A DNA stretch of 64,000 nucleotides from Lineus longissimus (taxonomy: Eukaryota; Nemertea; Pilidiophora; Heteronemertea; Lineidae): contig NC_088316.1 in NCBI RefSeq assembly GCF_910592395.1, positions 8,864,001 through 8,928,000 on the forward strand. The letters run 5' to 3'. Positions 1 to 10,922 of this stretch are shown here, in pieces. The notes beneath the pieces are model-generated. The model made no database searches, was not told the DNA's origin, and saw nothing but the letters and a program-made list of their open reading frames with translations. Each line of letters opens with the position of its first letter. The stretch's first letter is position 1. Both the position numbers and the translations under genes were made by a program.

Positions 1-611
1 ACTCTACATTCTCCCAGTATAACATGCGCGATTGTTCCAGGTTAACAGACGGTATGCTGTCTCTTGGTCCAGTTGTCGCTGCTCAGCACGTGGTCTAGGT
101 GTTTCCCTGCCTAGACCACTCGTCGATTTTCTCTCCTGCTGGCTGTCTTGTCCTCCCTCCTTTTTAAGCGGGGGGGGGGGGGGGGGGGTGTTCTATAGAC
201 TGTCGCCGGGTCTTCGGGCCCGCGCGTTCGCCCCGTCCAGCTGTCCTAGGGTTCAGCCGCCTAGGACTTTTGAGAGTCAGTCAGTGAGGCCGCTCCATGT
301 TATTCTGGGGCGTGCTCTCCTTCTTGTAAAAAATTTAATTTTTTTCCACATTGTGTCTCTTGACGATATGTGCTGAGCTTATACCGTGTTGAGGTGGTTT
401 TGTCCCCGTCTAGGAGGGGATGGGTTTTCCCAGTTATGCTTCCCTTTGTTGTCAAAGGGCCTGTTGACCTCTAGCCCGGGTTTTCCCCAAGCATTCTTTC
501 TCTGGGTCCCCTGGTCTCACCCGTTGGGTTCTGCTGCGCAGCTTGGAGACAGTTCACTTCACCACATGGTAAGTCACCGTTTACCCTCCTGCCTTTGGTT
601 GTTGGTATTCG
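1..611. other. No gene recognised
   Basis: Open frames here are short and have no recognisable motif or convincing splice sites. A 19-base G homopolymer sits at 170-188. Nothing else was identified. Confidence 0.5.
170..188. repeat. Poly-G tract
   Basis: An uninterrupted run of 19 G residues. The length in the assembly is likely to be unreliable. Confidence 0.9.
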
Positions 612-652
612 ATGCAAAAGTCTGACCTGGGTAGAGTATGAACGACATAAAA

Positions 653-961
653 TTTCCATTTCCTGTGGAAATGTCATTTTATTAGTTCATACCTACCCAG
701 GTCAGACTACCCGCCCTGCCTGTCCCCACAGCAACGGGACTTACTCGGTGCGCTCGAGTAATAAGTACTGATTATGGCGGCTCACACGAGGCAGAGGCTG
801 TATAGGGGCGCCGCCTAGGTGTAGCTAAGCGAACTAGCTAAGAGATTTCTATTATAAATAGATTATTTCTTCCTCGGGTGTGTCCGAATGGAGTACACAT
901 GCAAAAGTCTGACCTGGGTAGGTATGAACTAATAAAATGACATTTCCACAGGAAATGGAAA
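653..961. repeat. Foldback repeat with 55-bp perfect arms
   Basis: Bases 653-707 are the exact reverse complement of 907-961, around a 199-bp spacer (708-906). Part of the arm (GTCTGACCTGGGTAG) occurs a third time at 620-634, so 620-707 is itself an imperfect palindrome. The neighbouring word TGCAAAAGTCTGACC recurs directly at about 613 and 900. No coding capacity. It could be a foldback or MITE-type element or a recent inverted duplication. Confidence 0.75.
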
Positions 962-1053
962 GTTCACACAATTGCTTGTTTAGCCAAGAATCTTAACAGT
1001 TTGACGAAAATTATTAAGATTGTTATTTAACTGGGGATTATTCTTGTCTTCAG

Positions 1054-1167
1054 CAACCTCCCAAGAGTCACAGATACTGCTGTGTACCTCACTGCACCAG
1101 TCGTGGTTACAACAAAGATGATGAGCATGGTGAAAAATTGCACCACTTCAGATTTCCAGATTTTTTG
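1054..1167 (+). pseudogene. THAP zinc-finger exon fragment
   Basis: A splice acceptor (CTTCAG) ends at 1053. The frame that follows reads a THAP-type start: RYCCVPHC, then a Gly/Lys/Asp stretch, then LHHFRFPD. This matches the C-x(2-4)-C and FxxFPxD part of the C2CH THAP finger, a DNA-binding domain of transposases and transposase-derived regulators. A possible donor GTGCAA lies at 1168. Without splicing the frame stops near 1195. The distal THAP residues (W, C..H) are not seen downstream. It may be one exon of a split THAP gene or a relic. The open frame at 1298-1774 is on the opposite strand and need not be related. Confidence 0.5.
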
Positions 1168-1297
1168 GTGCAAATACTAGTAGTACAACTGTATTGATGC
1201 TTTCTCTTTTTCTGTATCTATTATCCTTGAAAATACATACTACTAATGTCATTGGCATTAAAATAGTTTTGTAATTTTTTTACCTAAAACTGATCCA

Positions 1298-1774
1298 TTA
1301 CTTCAATTTGAACTGTAGCTCCTCTGATGAGTCGAACTCTATCATATCCTCTGACATCACGGTTGTCATCCATGACAAGCATTCCCTGTCATGACAAGAC
1401 ATTGGACGCCAACATTTGTAGCTCTTCTGGCAATCAGACTCTGGTGACATGGTCCCATCATTGTCTGGATGCTCTGGAGATCCTCCCATTGGATTTTCAT
1501 TGGAATCATGAATCCTGTGTTTTTCATGTAACACCCCATGAAATACAGGGGATTCATGATCCAATGAGAATGAATCATGCATCTCATGTTTTTCATGTGA
1601 GACAGCATGAAATACAGGAGATTCATGATCCAATGAGAATGAATCATGCATCTCGTGTTTTTCATGCAAGACAGCATGAAATACAGGAGATTCATGATCC
1701 AATGAAAAAGGATCACCAGCATCATCCAGCAATGAGGGATCAATGCACTCACAATCAGATTTAGCTACTGGCAT
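1298..1774 (-). CDS. Repeat-containing hypothetical protein (partial)
   Basis: A 158-codon open frame, not recognised. Its core is three 23-residue repeats (pattern SLDHESPVFHAV.HEKHEMHD) encoded by a 69-bp minisatellite. It is followed by an acidic C-terminus ending FDSSEELQFKLK. The frame stays open upstream, to about 1905 on this strand, through a Pro-rich stretch, so the Met at 1774 is arbitrary and this may be an exon. The plus strand is also open across the repeats because the unit is a multiple of three. That weakens the coding argument. Function unknown. Confidence 0.3.
   Translation of the reverse strand: MPVAKSDCECIDPSLLDDAGDPFSLDHESPVFHAVLHEKHEMHDSFSLDHESPVFHAVSHEKHEMHDSFSLDHESPVFHGVLHEKHRIHDSNENPMGGSPEHPDNDGTMSPESDCQKSYKCWRPMSCHDRECLSWMTTVMSEDMIEFDSSEELQFKLK
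1493..1715. repeat. 69-bp minisatellite, 3 units
   Basis: Each unit carries TTTTTCATG (starting at 1520, 1589 and 1658), then CATGAAATACAGG and ATTCATGATCCAATGA. The period is exactly 69 bp, so frames are preserved on both strands. Units differ by a few substitutions. Confidence 0.85.
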
Positions 1775-1888
1775 GACTGGTATTATTACGCTGCATGCAG
1801 GGCTTACGGATGGTACTGGTGGTGCATCAGGCTTAGGGGTACTTGTCCTTAGTGGCGGTGGAATCCCACGGTCAATCCCGATTGGTGA

Positions 1889-2140
1889 TGATGTGGCAGT
1901 GTGGTGTCATCACTGTGGACAGTTGATGGTGGCAGTGTGGTGTCATCAATATGGACACTTGATGGTGGCAGTGTGGTGTCATCAATATGGACACTTGATG
2001 GTGGCAGTGTGGTGTCATCACTGTGGACACTTGATGGTGGCAGTGTGGTGTCATCAATATGGACACTTGATGGTGGCAGTGTGGTGTCATCACTGTGGAC
2101 ACTGATGGTGGCAGTGTGGTGTCATCACTGTGGACACTTG
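1889..2140. repeat. 36-bp minisatellite, about 7 units
   Basis: Tandem copies of a 36-bp unit containing GGCAGTGTGGTGTCATCA and ATGGACACTTGATG. One unit near 2100 is a base short, which shifts the frame. Directly adjacent units without unique spacers exclude a CRISPR-like layout. Confidence 0.85.
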
Positions 2141-2169
2141 AGTCCATCTTCTAGCCTGCAATTACGATA

Positions 2170-3420
2170 AACATGTATTTAGTTTGTTGCAGCATTGGTG
2201 TTTGGAATGTTGCACTTTAATGAATTTTTTTTAAATCCTTCAATAATTGAACATTGCAACTAAATCATAAGGCCCATGACTCCCAGGCCTACACTCCGGC
2301 AATGCAAATAAAACTAGGCCTAGGCCTACAGTTTAAAATTGACTTGGCCTTGGGACTTGGGGTCAATTTGACTGACAACCACTCAAAAAACCCCACCATA
2401 ACCAAGCAAAATCATAGTGGGTTTGGGCAACACAAAGTCGGAGGCATCTCCTACATATTTCTGGCCCAAACTGATAAGGCCTAGCCAGCCTAGAATAGAA
2501 ACACCTACAGAGGCCTTCTACAATTGAATTAGATTAAGTTCATCATGTCCATGTCAGAATCCAATGCATGCAATGCATGGCTTCAGCCAGCCTCCTCATC
2601 ACATGGCCCAAACATCATCCGACTGTTTTATTGCCCTCATTATTTAATTGGTCAATTATTATCACTTATCATGTTCACTGACATGAAACCCAATAATTCC
2701 CCTACTTTCTGTGGTAAGACTAGCCCAACACCACGCACAATAGAGTTATTTGGAGCAATTTCAGTGATAGCTATTGCTCAATACTCTACACGCTACACAC
2801 AATGCAGGTTGCTGACCTACCTGCCTCACTCTGCATCACTTCCTGTGGTTCTGCCACTAGATGGCAGTGTATTTTAGGAATTGTGTATAGGAGCACACAG
2901 TTATTTTTCGAGTTTAAAATCTTTGATGCTGCAGACCGAGTATACTCGGTTTTGTGTTTAGGACACTGTAGAAATTAATGTAGTTATCAGATTGGATCAC
3001 AGATGTCACTGTTGTTTCAATATCGGTTGTGGGCTTATGCTCTGTCAATTTTGGGACTACGGATGGCATACTTTTGGAGCAGCAAGTGGTTAAATTGAGG
3101 GTGATGGGTGCTCCCCGCAGGGGTGCAAAAATAGGGGTCGCTGTGAAAAAAGTGGATAGTTGAGGAAATAGATAAGTCATGGGTGAGTCAGTCAGGGTGC
3201 CATGTTGTTTCAATGTACTCTGCTAGTGCTTTCCATACAGATTGTACTTGATGTACATATCTTCACGCATGCAGTTGGAGGGACTTATTCATGTGAAAAC
3301 ATGTCACATTCCGCATACCACTGAACTGAATTGAATTCAAATTGAATTGGAAACTCGTTATTTTTGCCAGACTTGGTAGAGTGCCTCAGGACCTTTCAAA
3401 TTATACCAGAAAGAGGAAAA
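2170..3420. other. No gene recognised
   Basis: AT-rich sequence without recognisable coding. It contains the first copy (3141-3181) of a 41-bp repeat found again beyond the LINE at 6114-6154. Confidence 0.45.
3141..3181 (+). repeat. 41-bp repeat, copy 1 of 2
   Basis: The stretch CTGTGAAAAAAGTGGATAG through GATAAGTCATG recurs with a few differences at 6114-6154, on the far side of the LINE. Confidence 0.7.
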
Positions 3421-3429
3421 TGAGCAGGC

Positions 3430-6064
3430 TCACGCACAAGAGGCAGGACAGTGTGTGACAAGGCTAGTTTGAGATTGATGACCTGGAATTCTAGATCAAT
3501 AAAAGAGAAGGTGTCCAACCTTTGTGAAGCAGTTACCAGTCATTGTGCAGATGTGATCGTCTTAACCGAAACTTGGCTTTTGGCAATGACTTGGATAACA
3601 TTACCATCTCTGAACTTGACAAGGAATTACCTGGTTTCCAATTTATCCATGAGCCCAGAACTTCACGCCAAGGGGGTGGAGTAGCTATCATTCTTAATGA
3701 TGGCTTCAGTGTCTCTAAACATCAGCCTAAGTCGCTCCGTTTCTTTGAAATTCTCGATGTCTCTGCATCATCGGCAAATGGTGCTATTCGAATCATAGCA
3801 GTTTACAGGCCAGACCCATATCCGAAAAACATAGGGAGTTTCTTAGAGGAATTCTCAACCGTCGAGGATGTCGTAGCGACTTCAAAGAACCTCATCATCA
3901 CTGGTGACTTTAATATTCACGTCGACAAAGATCATGAACACATGGTGATCAGGTTCCATCAGTTACTTGACACGTTTGGTCTAGTGCAAAGCGTTTGCGA
4001 ACCAACACACATCAAGGGTAACATCCTAGATCTTGTTGCGTCGAAAACCTAGTATTTGAAACTTCAGTAGACCCATCAATGCCACCAGACCACTCCGCGG
4101 TGTTCTGCTCACTTCGCTTAGTGAACCCAGCATCTGATTCCAAGAACACTATCTCATATCGGAGATTAAGGGATATTGACATCGAGTCATTTCGTCACGA
4201 TGTGAGTGAATCACAAATGGTTCAAAACCCCAGCAATAACCTTGACTGCATGATGTCTGCTTAAGAGATATTGTCGATAAACATGCTCCCATGATCACAA
4301 AGTCTGTGTCTCAGCGAAAGAGACCACCGTGGTTAACTGATAAAATCAGGCATGAACGTCGTATTCGCAATCAGTACAAGCGCAAGTGGCAGAAAGCCTC
4401 CAGTTAAGGAACTTGGTGTGTTCGACCCGTGTTCGGAGGATGAACTTGGGAAAGTTCTCGTGGCAGCACCTGTGAAGTCGTGTTGCCTCGACCCTATCCT
4501 AACTTGGCTCTTGCGCAAATGCCAAGATGTGCCAATTCCAGTCCTTGTTCACATTGTGAATAGGTCTTTGCTACTTGGTGAGGTGCCTGCATCTCTGAAA
4601 CATGCTCTCATATCACCATTGTTGAAGAAAAAAACTCGTGACCAGAACCTCCTTGTGTTTAGACCTGTTTCAAACTTGACATTTCTTTTAAAGCTCTTAG
4701 AGAGGGTTGTTGCTTTACGTCTGAAGTAGCACATGTCTTCGGAAGAACTTTTTGAGCCGCATCAATCGGCGTACCGAGAGCACCACAGCACTGAGACTGT
4801 TCTGTTGAAGGTTGCCAACGACATCTTACTTGCGCTTGACTCAAAAAATGAGGTTCTTGTGGTGGTACTTGATCTCTCCGCGGCCTTTGACACTGTGGAA
4901 CACACTGTACTTCTCAACCGACTGCAAAGCCATATTGGTCTTTCTGGGAATGCACTAGGCTGGTTCTCCTCGTACCTCAGTGGTCGCAAGACATCCGTCT
5001 CCATCAAAGGGTGTACATCCAGTACCTCGCAGCTTACCCCTGGCGTACCGCAAGGATCGGTACTCGGTCCAGTGCTGTTTAATGTTTATACATTGCCACT
5101 GGGGGACGTTATGAGGTCATGCAAGGTGCATTCTTATGAAATGTTTGCTGACGACAATCGGCTGCTTGGAATTTTTCCTTGTGGTGATTTGGTCCAAGGG
5201 GTATCTACTGTTGACAACATTGAATCATGCAACCAGAGTGTAGGGAGTTGGCTTCTGGAGAACAATCTCTGTTTTAACGGCCCTAAAACCAAATTCATGG
5301 CCATTACCTCTGCAAAAAGAACGCCATCCATTACCCACATCATGGTGGACGGAGAGCAAATACAATCTGCTAGTGCTGTGCGAGATAATGGCGCATGGTT
5401 CGATGAACACATGACTATGTCAGTCCACGTTGAGAAAGTTTGTCAGAGCGCCTTTACCAAGCTCCACAACATTGGCCGCATCCGCAAATATCTCGATGTG
5501 AACAGTACCAAGAGGCTGGTCCAGGCACTAGTAATGTCAAGATTAGATGACAACAATGCCCTTCTCTATGGTCTACCAAAAAAGACAGTGGCTCCATTGC
5601 AACGAGTGCAGAACACGGCAGCAAGGGTTGTGTCAAGAATGCGCAAGCGTGACCACATTGCTCCCGTTCTGCGCTTTTTGCACTGGCTTCCAATTCAGCA
5701 GCGAATTGATTTCAAGATACTTGCAACAACTCACAAGATTGTACAAGGAAGTGCACCAGCGTACGTTTCCGAGCTAGTACAGAATCTTTGCAGTCAAAGA
5801 CAAACTCGTGCCACAAGCGGTAGGAAGCTGCACATCAGCAGGACCAGAACATCTTATGGTGACAGGTGTTTTGCTGTTGGTGCAGCCCGCTTGTGGAACC
5901 AGCTGCCACCGGACTTTCAATCACTTGACTCTATTGTATCCTACTAAAGGGAGTTGAAAACGTGGCTATTTAGAAAGGCTTTTGGGGAGTAGCGCTTTAA
6001 CATCGTATTATCGTAATGAGAAGTGCTATATAAATATGGACTATTATTATTATTATTATTATTG
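3430..6064 (+). mobile_element. Non-LTR retrotransposon (L2/CR1-like LINE), decayed
   Basis: Carries an APE-type endonuclease followed by a reverse transcriptase, then a short 3' region containing GCTATATAAATATGG and an (ATT)n tail at about 6040-6064. A microsatellite tail rather than poly-A is typical of the CR1/L2/RTE groups. The 5' boundary is uncertain. No exact target duplication was found. Confidence 0.8.
3451..5992 (+). pseudogene. LINE endonuclease-reverse transcriptase, inactivated
   Basis: Endonuclease: the start reads LRLMTWNSRSI and LTETWL, then continues in another frame from about 3590 with GGGVAIIL, TGDFNIHVD (catalytic Asp/Asn/His motif) and PDHSAV near 4082. Another frame change follows around 4050-4079. 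The linker to the RT near 4390 is shortened. RT: FRPVSNLT, LDLSAAFDTV and GVPQGSVLGP are clear. The active-site motif reads FADDN near 5148. The C-terminus has the LHWLP and DRCFAVGAARLWNQLP motifs usual in this clade. Lesions are two frameshifts, TAG at 4727-4729 and TAA at 5945-5947; after that stop the frame continues with WLFRKAF to 5992. Clearly non-functional. Confidence 0.85.
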
Positions 6065-7033
6065 TGGGACTTTTAACAATCGTTTTGTAATTATAACATG
6101 TGTGTAGAGAGATCTGTGAAAAAAGTGAATAACTGAGGAAATAGATAAGTCATGAGACTTTCACCAGTTGTTTTGTAATTGTAACCTGTGTGTAGAGAGA
6201 TTTGAGGCAAGTTGGACGACTTTCAATCCGTCTGTGTGAATGAATTGGTCGTTTTTGCTGAAAAGGGGTCTCAGCTAATTTGCGGGTTGTCATTTTCAAA
6301 GGGGCGGAAAATATAGAATTTCAGAATTTTACAACTCAAAGTTGAAGAGAGCGATTTTGAAAAACTAAATTGCAAATTAAAGAGTAAATCAGTATCTCTC
6401 TATATCTGAAAGGTAAAAGTACATTGGATAATCAGTTCATTTTTTAAAATCCTGAAAAAAGGCTATTTTTCAGATTTATGCCGCGGCATCAAAGAGTTAA
6501 AGATGCAAACAATTTTCTGTTTTGCTAGTATTAAAACCATGCGTGTATTGAGGAACTGTCTGACGAGGTGGTATTAGATTTTAAACAATGTTCGAGGTCG
6601 CAATGGCCACTTGTAGTAATGTTTATGAACTAATGATTATAGCTTCGCTCCACATCCAGTGCTCTGTTAGTGATTACAGTAGCGCCTCTGCAGCCTGCTG
6701 GTAGTCTATCATATCTGAGGGTCTTTGAAACATGGCTGACCAGTTATTCAAAACATGGCGGACGGGCGTGAGTGTTAGTGTTATCCAACTTGGCCACAAG
6801 GGTTTTTATGCAAGCATGCTAGCTTTCAGGATAGCCCTTAGGGGGGTTTTTTTTAGAGAAATTACTATGAAGAAAAAAACAAGTAAAAATAATAATATAG
6901 AATAACAAAAAGTGTGAAATGAGAAAAATCACATGTGTTTTCAAAATAAGATTTTTCATTCTCATGACCTTATTTCAACTTGGACCTAATTTCTTTGACT
7001 CAAATTGAAAAATTGAAAATTATTGCACTTCAG
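6065..7033. other. Non-coding flank with short duplication
   Basis: A segment of about 35 bp (GTTTTGTAATTATAACATG and following) at 6082-6117 recurs at 6171-6204, and the 41-bp repeat copy 2 lies between at 6114-6154. No gene seen. Confidence 0.5.
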
Positions 7034-7248
7034 ATCATTACCAGTTCCACATAGAAGGAAAATAATGACTGTAAATGACCTTGATGCTCGGCCAGGGTCA
7101 CCAAGTCTTGTTGTGGTACCAGGCTCCCAAACAACAGACACGTACTCCTCTCAGCCAACAAACTCATTCCGACCTGAAATTGATGGCGCTGCAAACCAAG
7201 ATGTCTCGTTAAGTGATTTCAAAACCCCTCTTCGAAGCCAATCCCCAG
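7034..7248 (+). CDS. Exon of unrecognised host gene (1)
   Basis: Bounded by a good acceptor (CACTTCAG, AG at 7032-7033) and a strong donor (CCCAG|GTAAGT at 7249). The open frame reads a polar, Ser/Pro/Thr-rich segment (MTVNDLDARPGSPSL, then SLSDFKTPLRSQSP) without known domain. It ends in phase 1 (one base left over). The next good exon on this strand, 18804-18920, starts in the phase that completes this codon to Glu, so the two could be neighbouring exons across an 11.5-kb repeat-filled intron. No family recognised. Confidence 0.5.
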
Positions 7249-9420
7249 GTAAGTACTCCAAATATTATTCTATCTAGAACACTTTATGTCATTCATACTT
7301 CACTGAGGTCAGACCTTTGCTCTTTTACATTCTGTACTTCAATTCAGATCTGAGAAATTGATTACTCGCGGTGAACAAACGAGCCTGCTATTCTAGCGAA
7401 TTTATTGCTATACTACTCTTGCGATTAAGCTTAATAATCTGTAAGTAGGTAAAATAGATAATTTCCAACTTAACTGTACGTGATTTCTACGCCCTTCTGA
7501 CGCCATTTCTTTATCAGTGTACAACCTGGGTCAAAACTTATACAAAATAGGCCAAAGTCAGCCTCGTTCTGGATTGACCTAGTTTGTGTACTATCTAGTG
7601 CATTCCAGTTTCAATGCGCTATGATCTCAGATAGTGCTTTGATAGCTGGGGTCATTATTTGAAATGACTCTGACACAGCCCAAATCTTTTTTTACATCAA
7701 TAAACATGCTTAATATTGTTAGATACATACCACACTACAATCCTAATGCAACATGTATTCCATGTAAGCACTTTTGAGAGCATAAAATGCATTTCATTGT
7801 GAGTACTGTCCAACACACACCCCACCCCCAACTTCTAATTGGGATAGAAAAAGTTTCTATGTCTAAAACAAGAGACCATTGATGGGAGACCTTTGATTGA
7901 CATCTTGGCTGTGGAATTCAACCACTTTTCTCAATGAATATGCACACCCCTTGATGTATGAGGCTTATGAATGGCTGGAGTCCACCCAGCACAGCCCCCT
8001 CCCCCTCAACTAAACTGTCAATAACATTCTTGGTGGTCAACTTTTGTATGGTATCATGATACAGCCTGGTACAGTGACCTTTCTGCTTGATTAATTACAC
8101 ACATTTGGGTTAATTTGTTTATACACTTGTCTGCTATAATCTCTCAAACTCAGCAGGCTGCTTGTTTGCAAGGCGGCATATTCCTTTGATCTTGTAATAG
8201 GGATAGATTTTGTTTCTGATACTTCAAGTGCAGAAGGTCAATTCCATGGTGTTGACCATGTCTTACTGTAGTGAATGAGTACAATTTACACCCTTTCTGG
8301 TCATCAACAAAGTGGCTATCACATTTTTGATGTTGCTTGTCCAGCTCATTATCAGCCGCTCATTAGCATATTGGCCTAGTAACCATGATGAAACACGTGG
8401 TGGTGAAGATCAAGTGCTTCCTGCCTTGTCAATTTTGTTACATCTTTCCTGGTTCCAGTTCTTCTGAACAGGTTAAACTTATTTTGTTGTTCCTTTGGTG
8501 GATTATATTCTTACTTCTTTTGGATTATTAATGTTTCACATGTGTAGGCCTATATTCATTCAGTGACCCTTACTTTGATTTATATTTTTCGACCAAAAAA
8601 GGAATATGGAATGAAATAATTGTTTGGATATTTGGATATTCTTGATTCAATGGATTAGGGATGTTGGGAGGGTGATTTTATTTATTGTACTGCAATAGTG
8701 AATTCAATGCACATTTCAGATGGACAAACTCCACTTTCCATGCATGGCACTATTATTGTTTACATTCCTAATATAGGTAAACTAGGACATATTATGCATG
8801 AATCTATGTCAGTGGGCGACCAAGTTTATGCTAACCAGGTATACTAAACCGAGGCTATAATCTGCCAGCAACTGGGTCACTTTGGATATCAGTTACACTT
8901 CGGCTTCCCAGAGCACTCACTGTATGGTATATGAAAGAACCTTCAGCACAAACATCAAGCAAATTGTCGGAGTATGAGTTTAGAAATTTGGTAAAATATG
9001 ATGATTTTGAGGTACCTTGAACTAAATAATAAAATGTGGCGGTTCTGTACAATAACAATGCCACTTTGCTAACTAGGCGCACAGTGTGAGGTCAGTTGCA
9101 TTGCATTTATAAAGTTTCAAGGATTTGGTAACTCCAAGTTGGCCACTATCTCCTTTCAAAAATGCGTTGTCTATTGATATATGCGTTGTACCATAATCCA
9201 TGCTATGGGCTATACTTGACGAGTGTTTTTATGCTATTGGCTATACTACAGTGAGTTTTAACAAGTGCTCCTAGAGCGACGAATACATAGCATTTGTTCA
9301 AATTATGTTGGACAAATTCAAATTGTTTATTACTCCTCATAAAAGTACATTTACATTGGATTTTTGTGTAATAAACATACAAGACGATTAAAAGAACAGA
9401 ACATGAATAATGAACATTTT
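7249..9420. other. No gene recognised (probable intron)
   Basis: AT-rich sequence without convincing exons, motifs or repeats visible by eye. If the exons at 7034 and 18804 belong together it is intronic. Confidence 0.45.
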
Positions 9421-9429
9421 ACAAAAGCT

Positions 9430-10625
9430 ACAAAAAAATTATTATAAGCAGATTAGACCCATCACTCATACATTAAATTGCAAAATTTTGCTACCTTCTT
9501 AATTACTTCCCCTTCATCAAATGACATCAAATAACTGAAAAGATCTTTTTGCGATAAACTTGACAAATTTGGATATAGACAATAACAGTATTTAAGTAAT
9601 TGTTCACTCTCACTCGCAAATTTGGGACACTTAAAAACAAAATGAAATTCATCACCAACTACCATCCAACCTAAATCCCTACAATGTGAACAAAATATCG
9701 TTCACCCCTGGGGGTTTGTGGTCTACTATATCGTCCTGTTTCAATTTCTAACATATGATTACTAACCCTAAATTTAGTTAACGCGTTTTTATGTTTAAAA
9801 TTTACAATTTGGTCAAGATATGACTCATAATTAAATTTGTTTTTAAAGAGAGCATATGTGTTAAATTTCCCAGTTTGATCACTTTTATACCTCTCAATAA
9901 AATTCTTTTCCCAATAACTACGGTATTGATTTTGTAGTTTAATTTTAATTTCCTTTGTTGAATCTACACAAGTGGCTCTCTACAATTCTTATCTAATAAC
10001 TCAGACAGGTCATTAATATATATATTAACTCTTTCAGTGCCCAGGATTTGGGCATTTTTGGGCATTGTCACTACCCAAAATCTCACAAAAATAATTGAGA
10101 TACACTCATCAAAATTCTTCAAAACCTTTGTCTTTACCTCCTGTTTCAATAAAACAGCAGTAATAAGTAGGGGCATACTAGGATTATGTTCTAAATTTTT
10201 TTGAGGGAGTGGTATTTTTGGCCGATTTTCACCATTTTTCACCTAAAATGAGGGGTGGCAAACCCCACCCCACCCTCTCAGTCGAAAAAATTATTCAATT
10301 TGGACGCCCCAGGCCAGAGAAACCATATGAACCACATTTGAGTAGCTGGGGACATCTGGTGTCGTCTGGAGGAACTAAAATACCTTAATATTTAGGACGT
10401 ACATGTACGTCCTTGGCACTGAAAGAGTTAAACAGCACCGGACTTAATGGCTCTCCTTGCTTAGCACCTGAAGCACACTTTAAAAATTCTGATCTACCCA
10501 ACGGCATCTTAATACACAATTCACTTTGCAAATACAAACTTTTGATTGTATTGTAAAATTTACCTCTCACTCCATTCTTTTGGAGCTTCAAGAAAAGACC
10601 TTGATGCCAAATGATTCGCATATTG
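9430..10625 (-). pseudogene. LINE reverse transcriptase remnant, split by a MITE
   Basis: Read on the minus strand. From 10610 down, an RT segment shows LFLKLQKNGVRGKFYNTIK and KQGEPLSPVLFN. It is interrupted by the 399-bp insertion at 10029-10427. After the insertion the frame resumes with IYINDLSELLDKNC. The C-terminal part around 9905-9716 reads LTKFRVSNHMLEIETG, and 9665-9462 reads GDEFHFVFKCPKF, the terminal motif of many animal LINEs. The YADD active-site region is missing between about 9960 and 9905, so it is internally deleted. The endonuclease is absent. Boundaries are approximate. Confidence 0.75.
10029..10427. mobile_element. piggyBac-type MITE with TTAA target sites
   Basis: Terminal inverted repeats CTCTTTCAGTGCC (10029) and GGCACTGAAAGAG (ending 10427) are flanked on both sides by TTAA (10025-10028 and 10428-10431). 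No transposase inside. Removing the insert and one TTAA rejoins the surrounding LINE frame (SPVLFN to IYINDL), which confirms an insertion. The ends match the right end of the piggyBac element at 54639-57807, and both carry a palindromic ACGTAC..GTACGT subterminal motif. Confidence 0.85.
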
Positions 10626-10844
10626 CTTTGTAATTAAAGAGGAGGATGATAGCCCGATTTTAAGATTAGCTGTTTCCATAACAGGGCCTTTTGGCATCAA
10701 ATGAAAGGGTATACATGTATACCACCGAGTGATTGGGCTGTTTGTTTGTGATACATAACCACAGGCCCTGTCATATAGCAGCCCCCCCCCCCAAAACATA
10801 GGCCTACAATTGGGAAGATCCCTTTTGTCACCATCCCCTCCCTC

Positions 10845-10922
10845 CAGTCCAGACTGGTGGAGAGCCCTTTTTATCCTCATCCCAGACTGGTGAAGAACCC
10901 TTTTGACGCCACCCTCTAAGGC
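10845..10922. repeat. Minisatellite, left part
   Basis: Units of about 40 bp starting CAGACTGGTGGAGAGCCC or CAGACTGGTGAAGAACCC. The same array resumes at 11612, beyond an inserted LINE fragment. Confidence 0.75.

Noticed and set aside
32-376. 114-codon plus-strand open frame
   Set aside because: Runs through a G19 tract with a Cys/Ser/Arg-rich translation and no motif; looks like a chance frame.
1327-1764. Plus-strand frame over the 69-bp minisatellite
   Set aside because: Both strands are open because the unit is a multiple of three; the minus strand has the better non-repeat tail.
1889-2140. CRISPR-like direct repeats
   Set aside because: Units adjoin without unique spacers; a eukaryotic minisatellite.
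5134-5777. Several minus-strand and alternative-frame ORFs inside the LINE RT
   Set aside because: Shadows of the RT reading frame.
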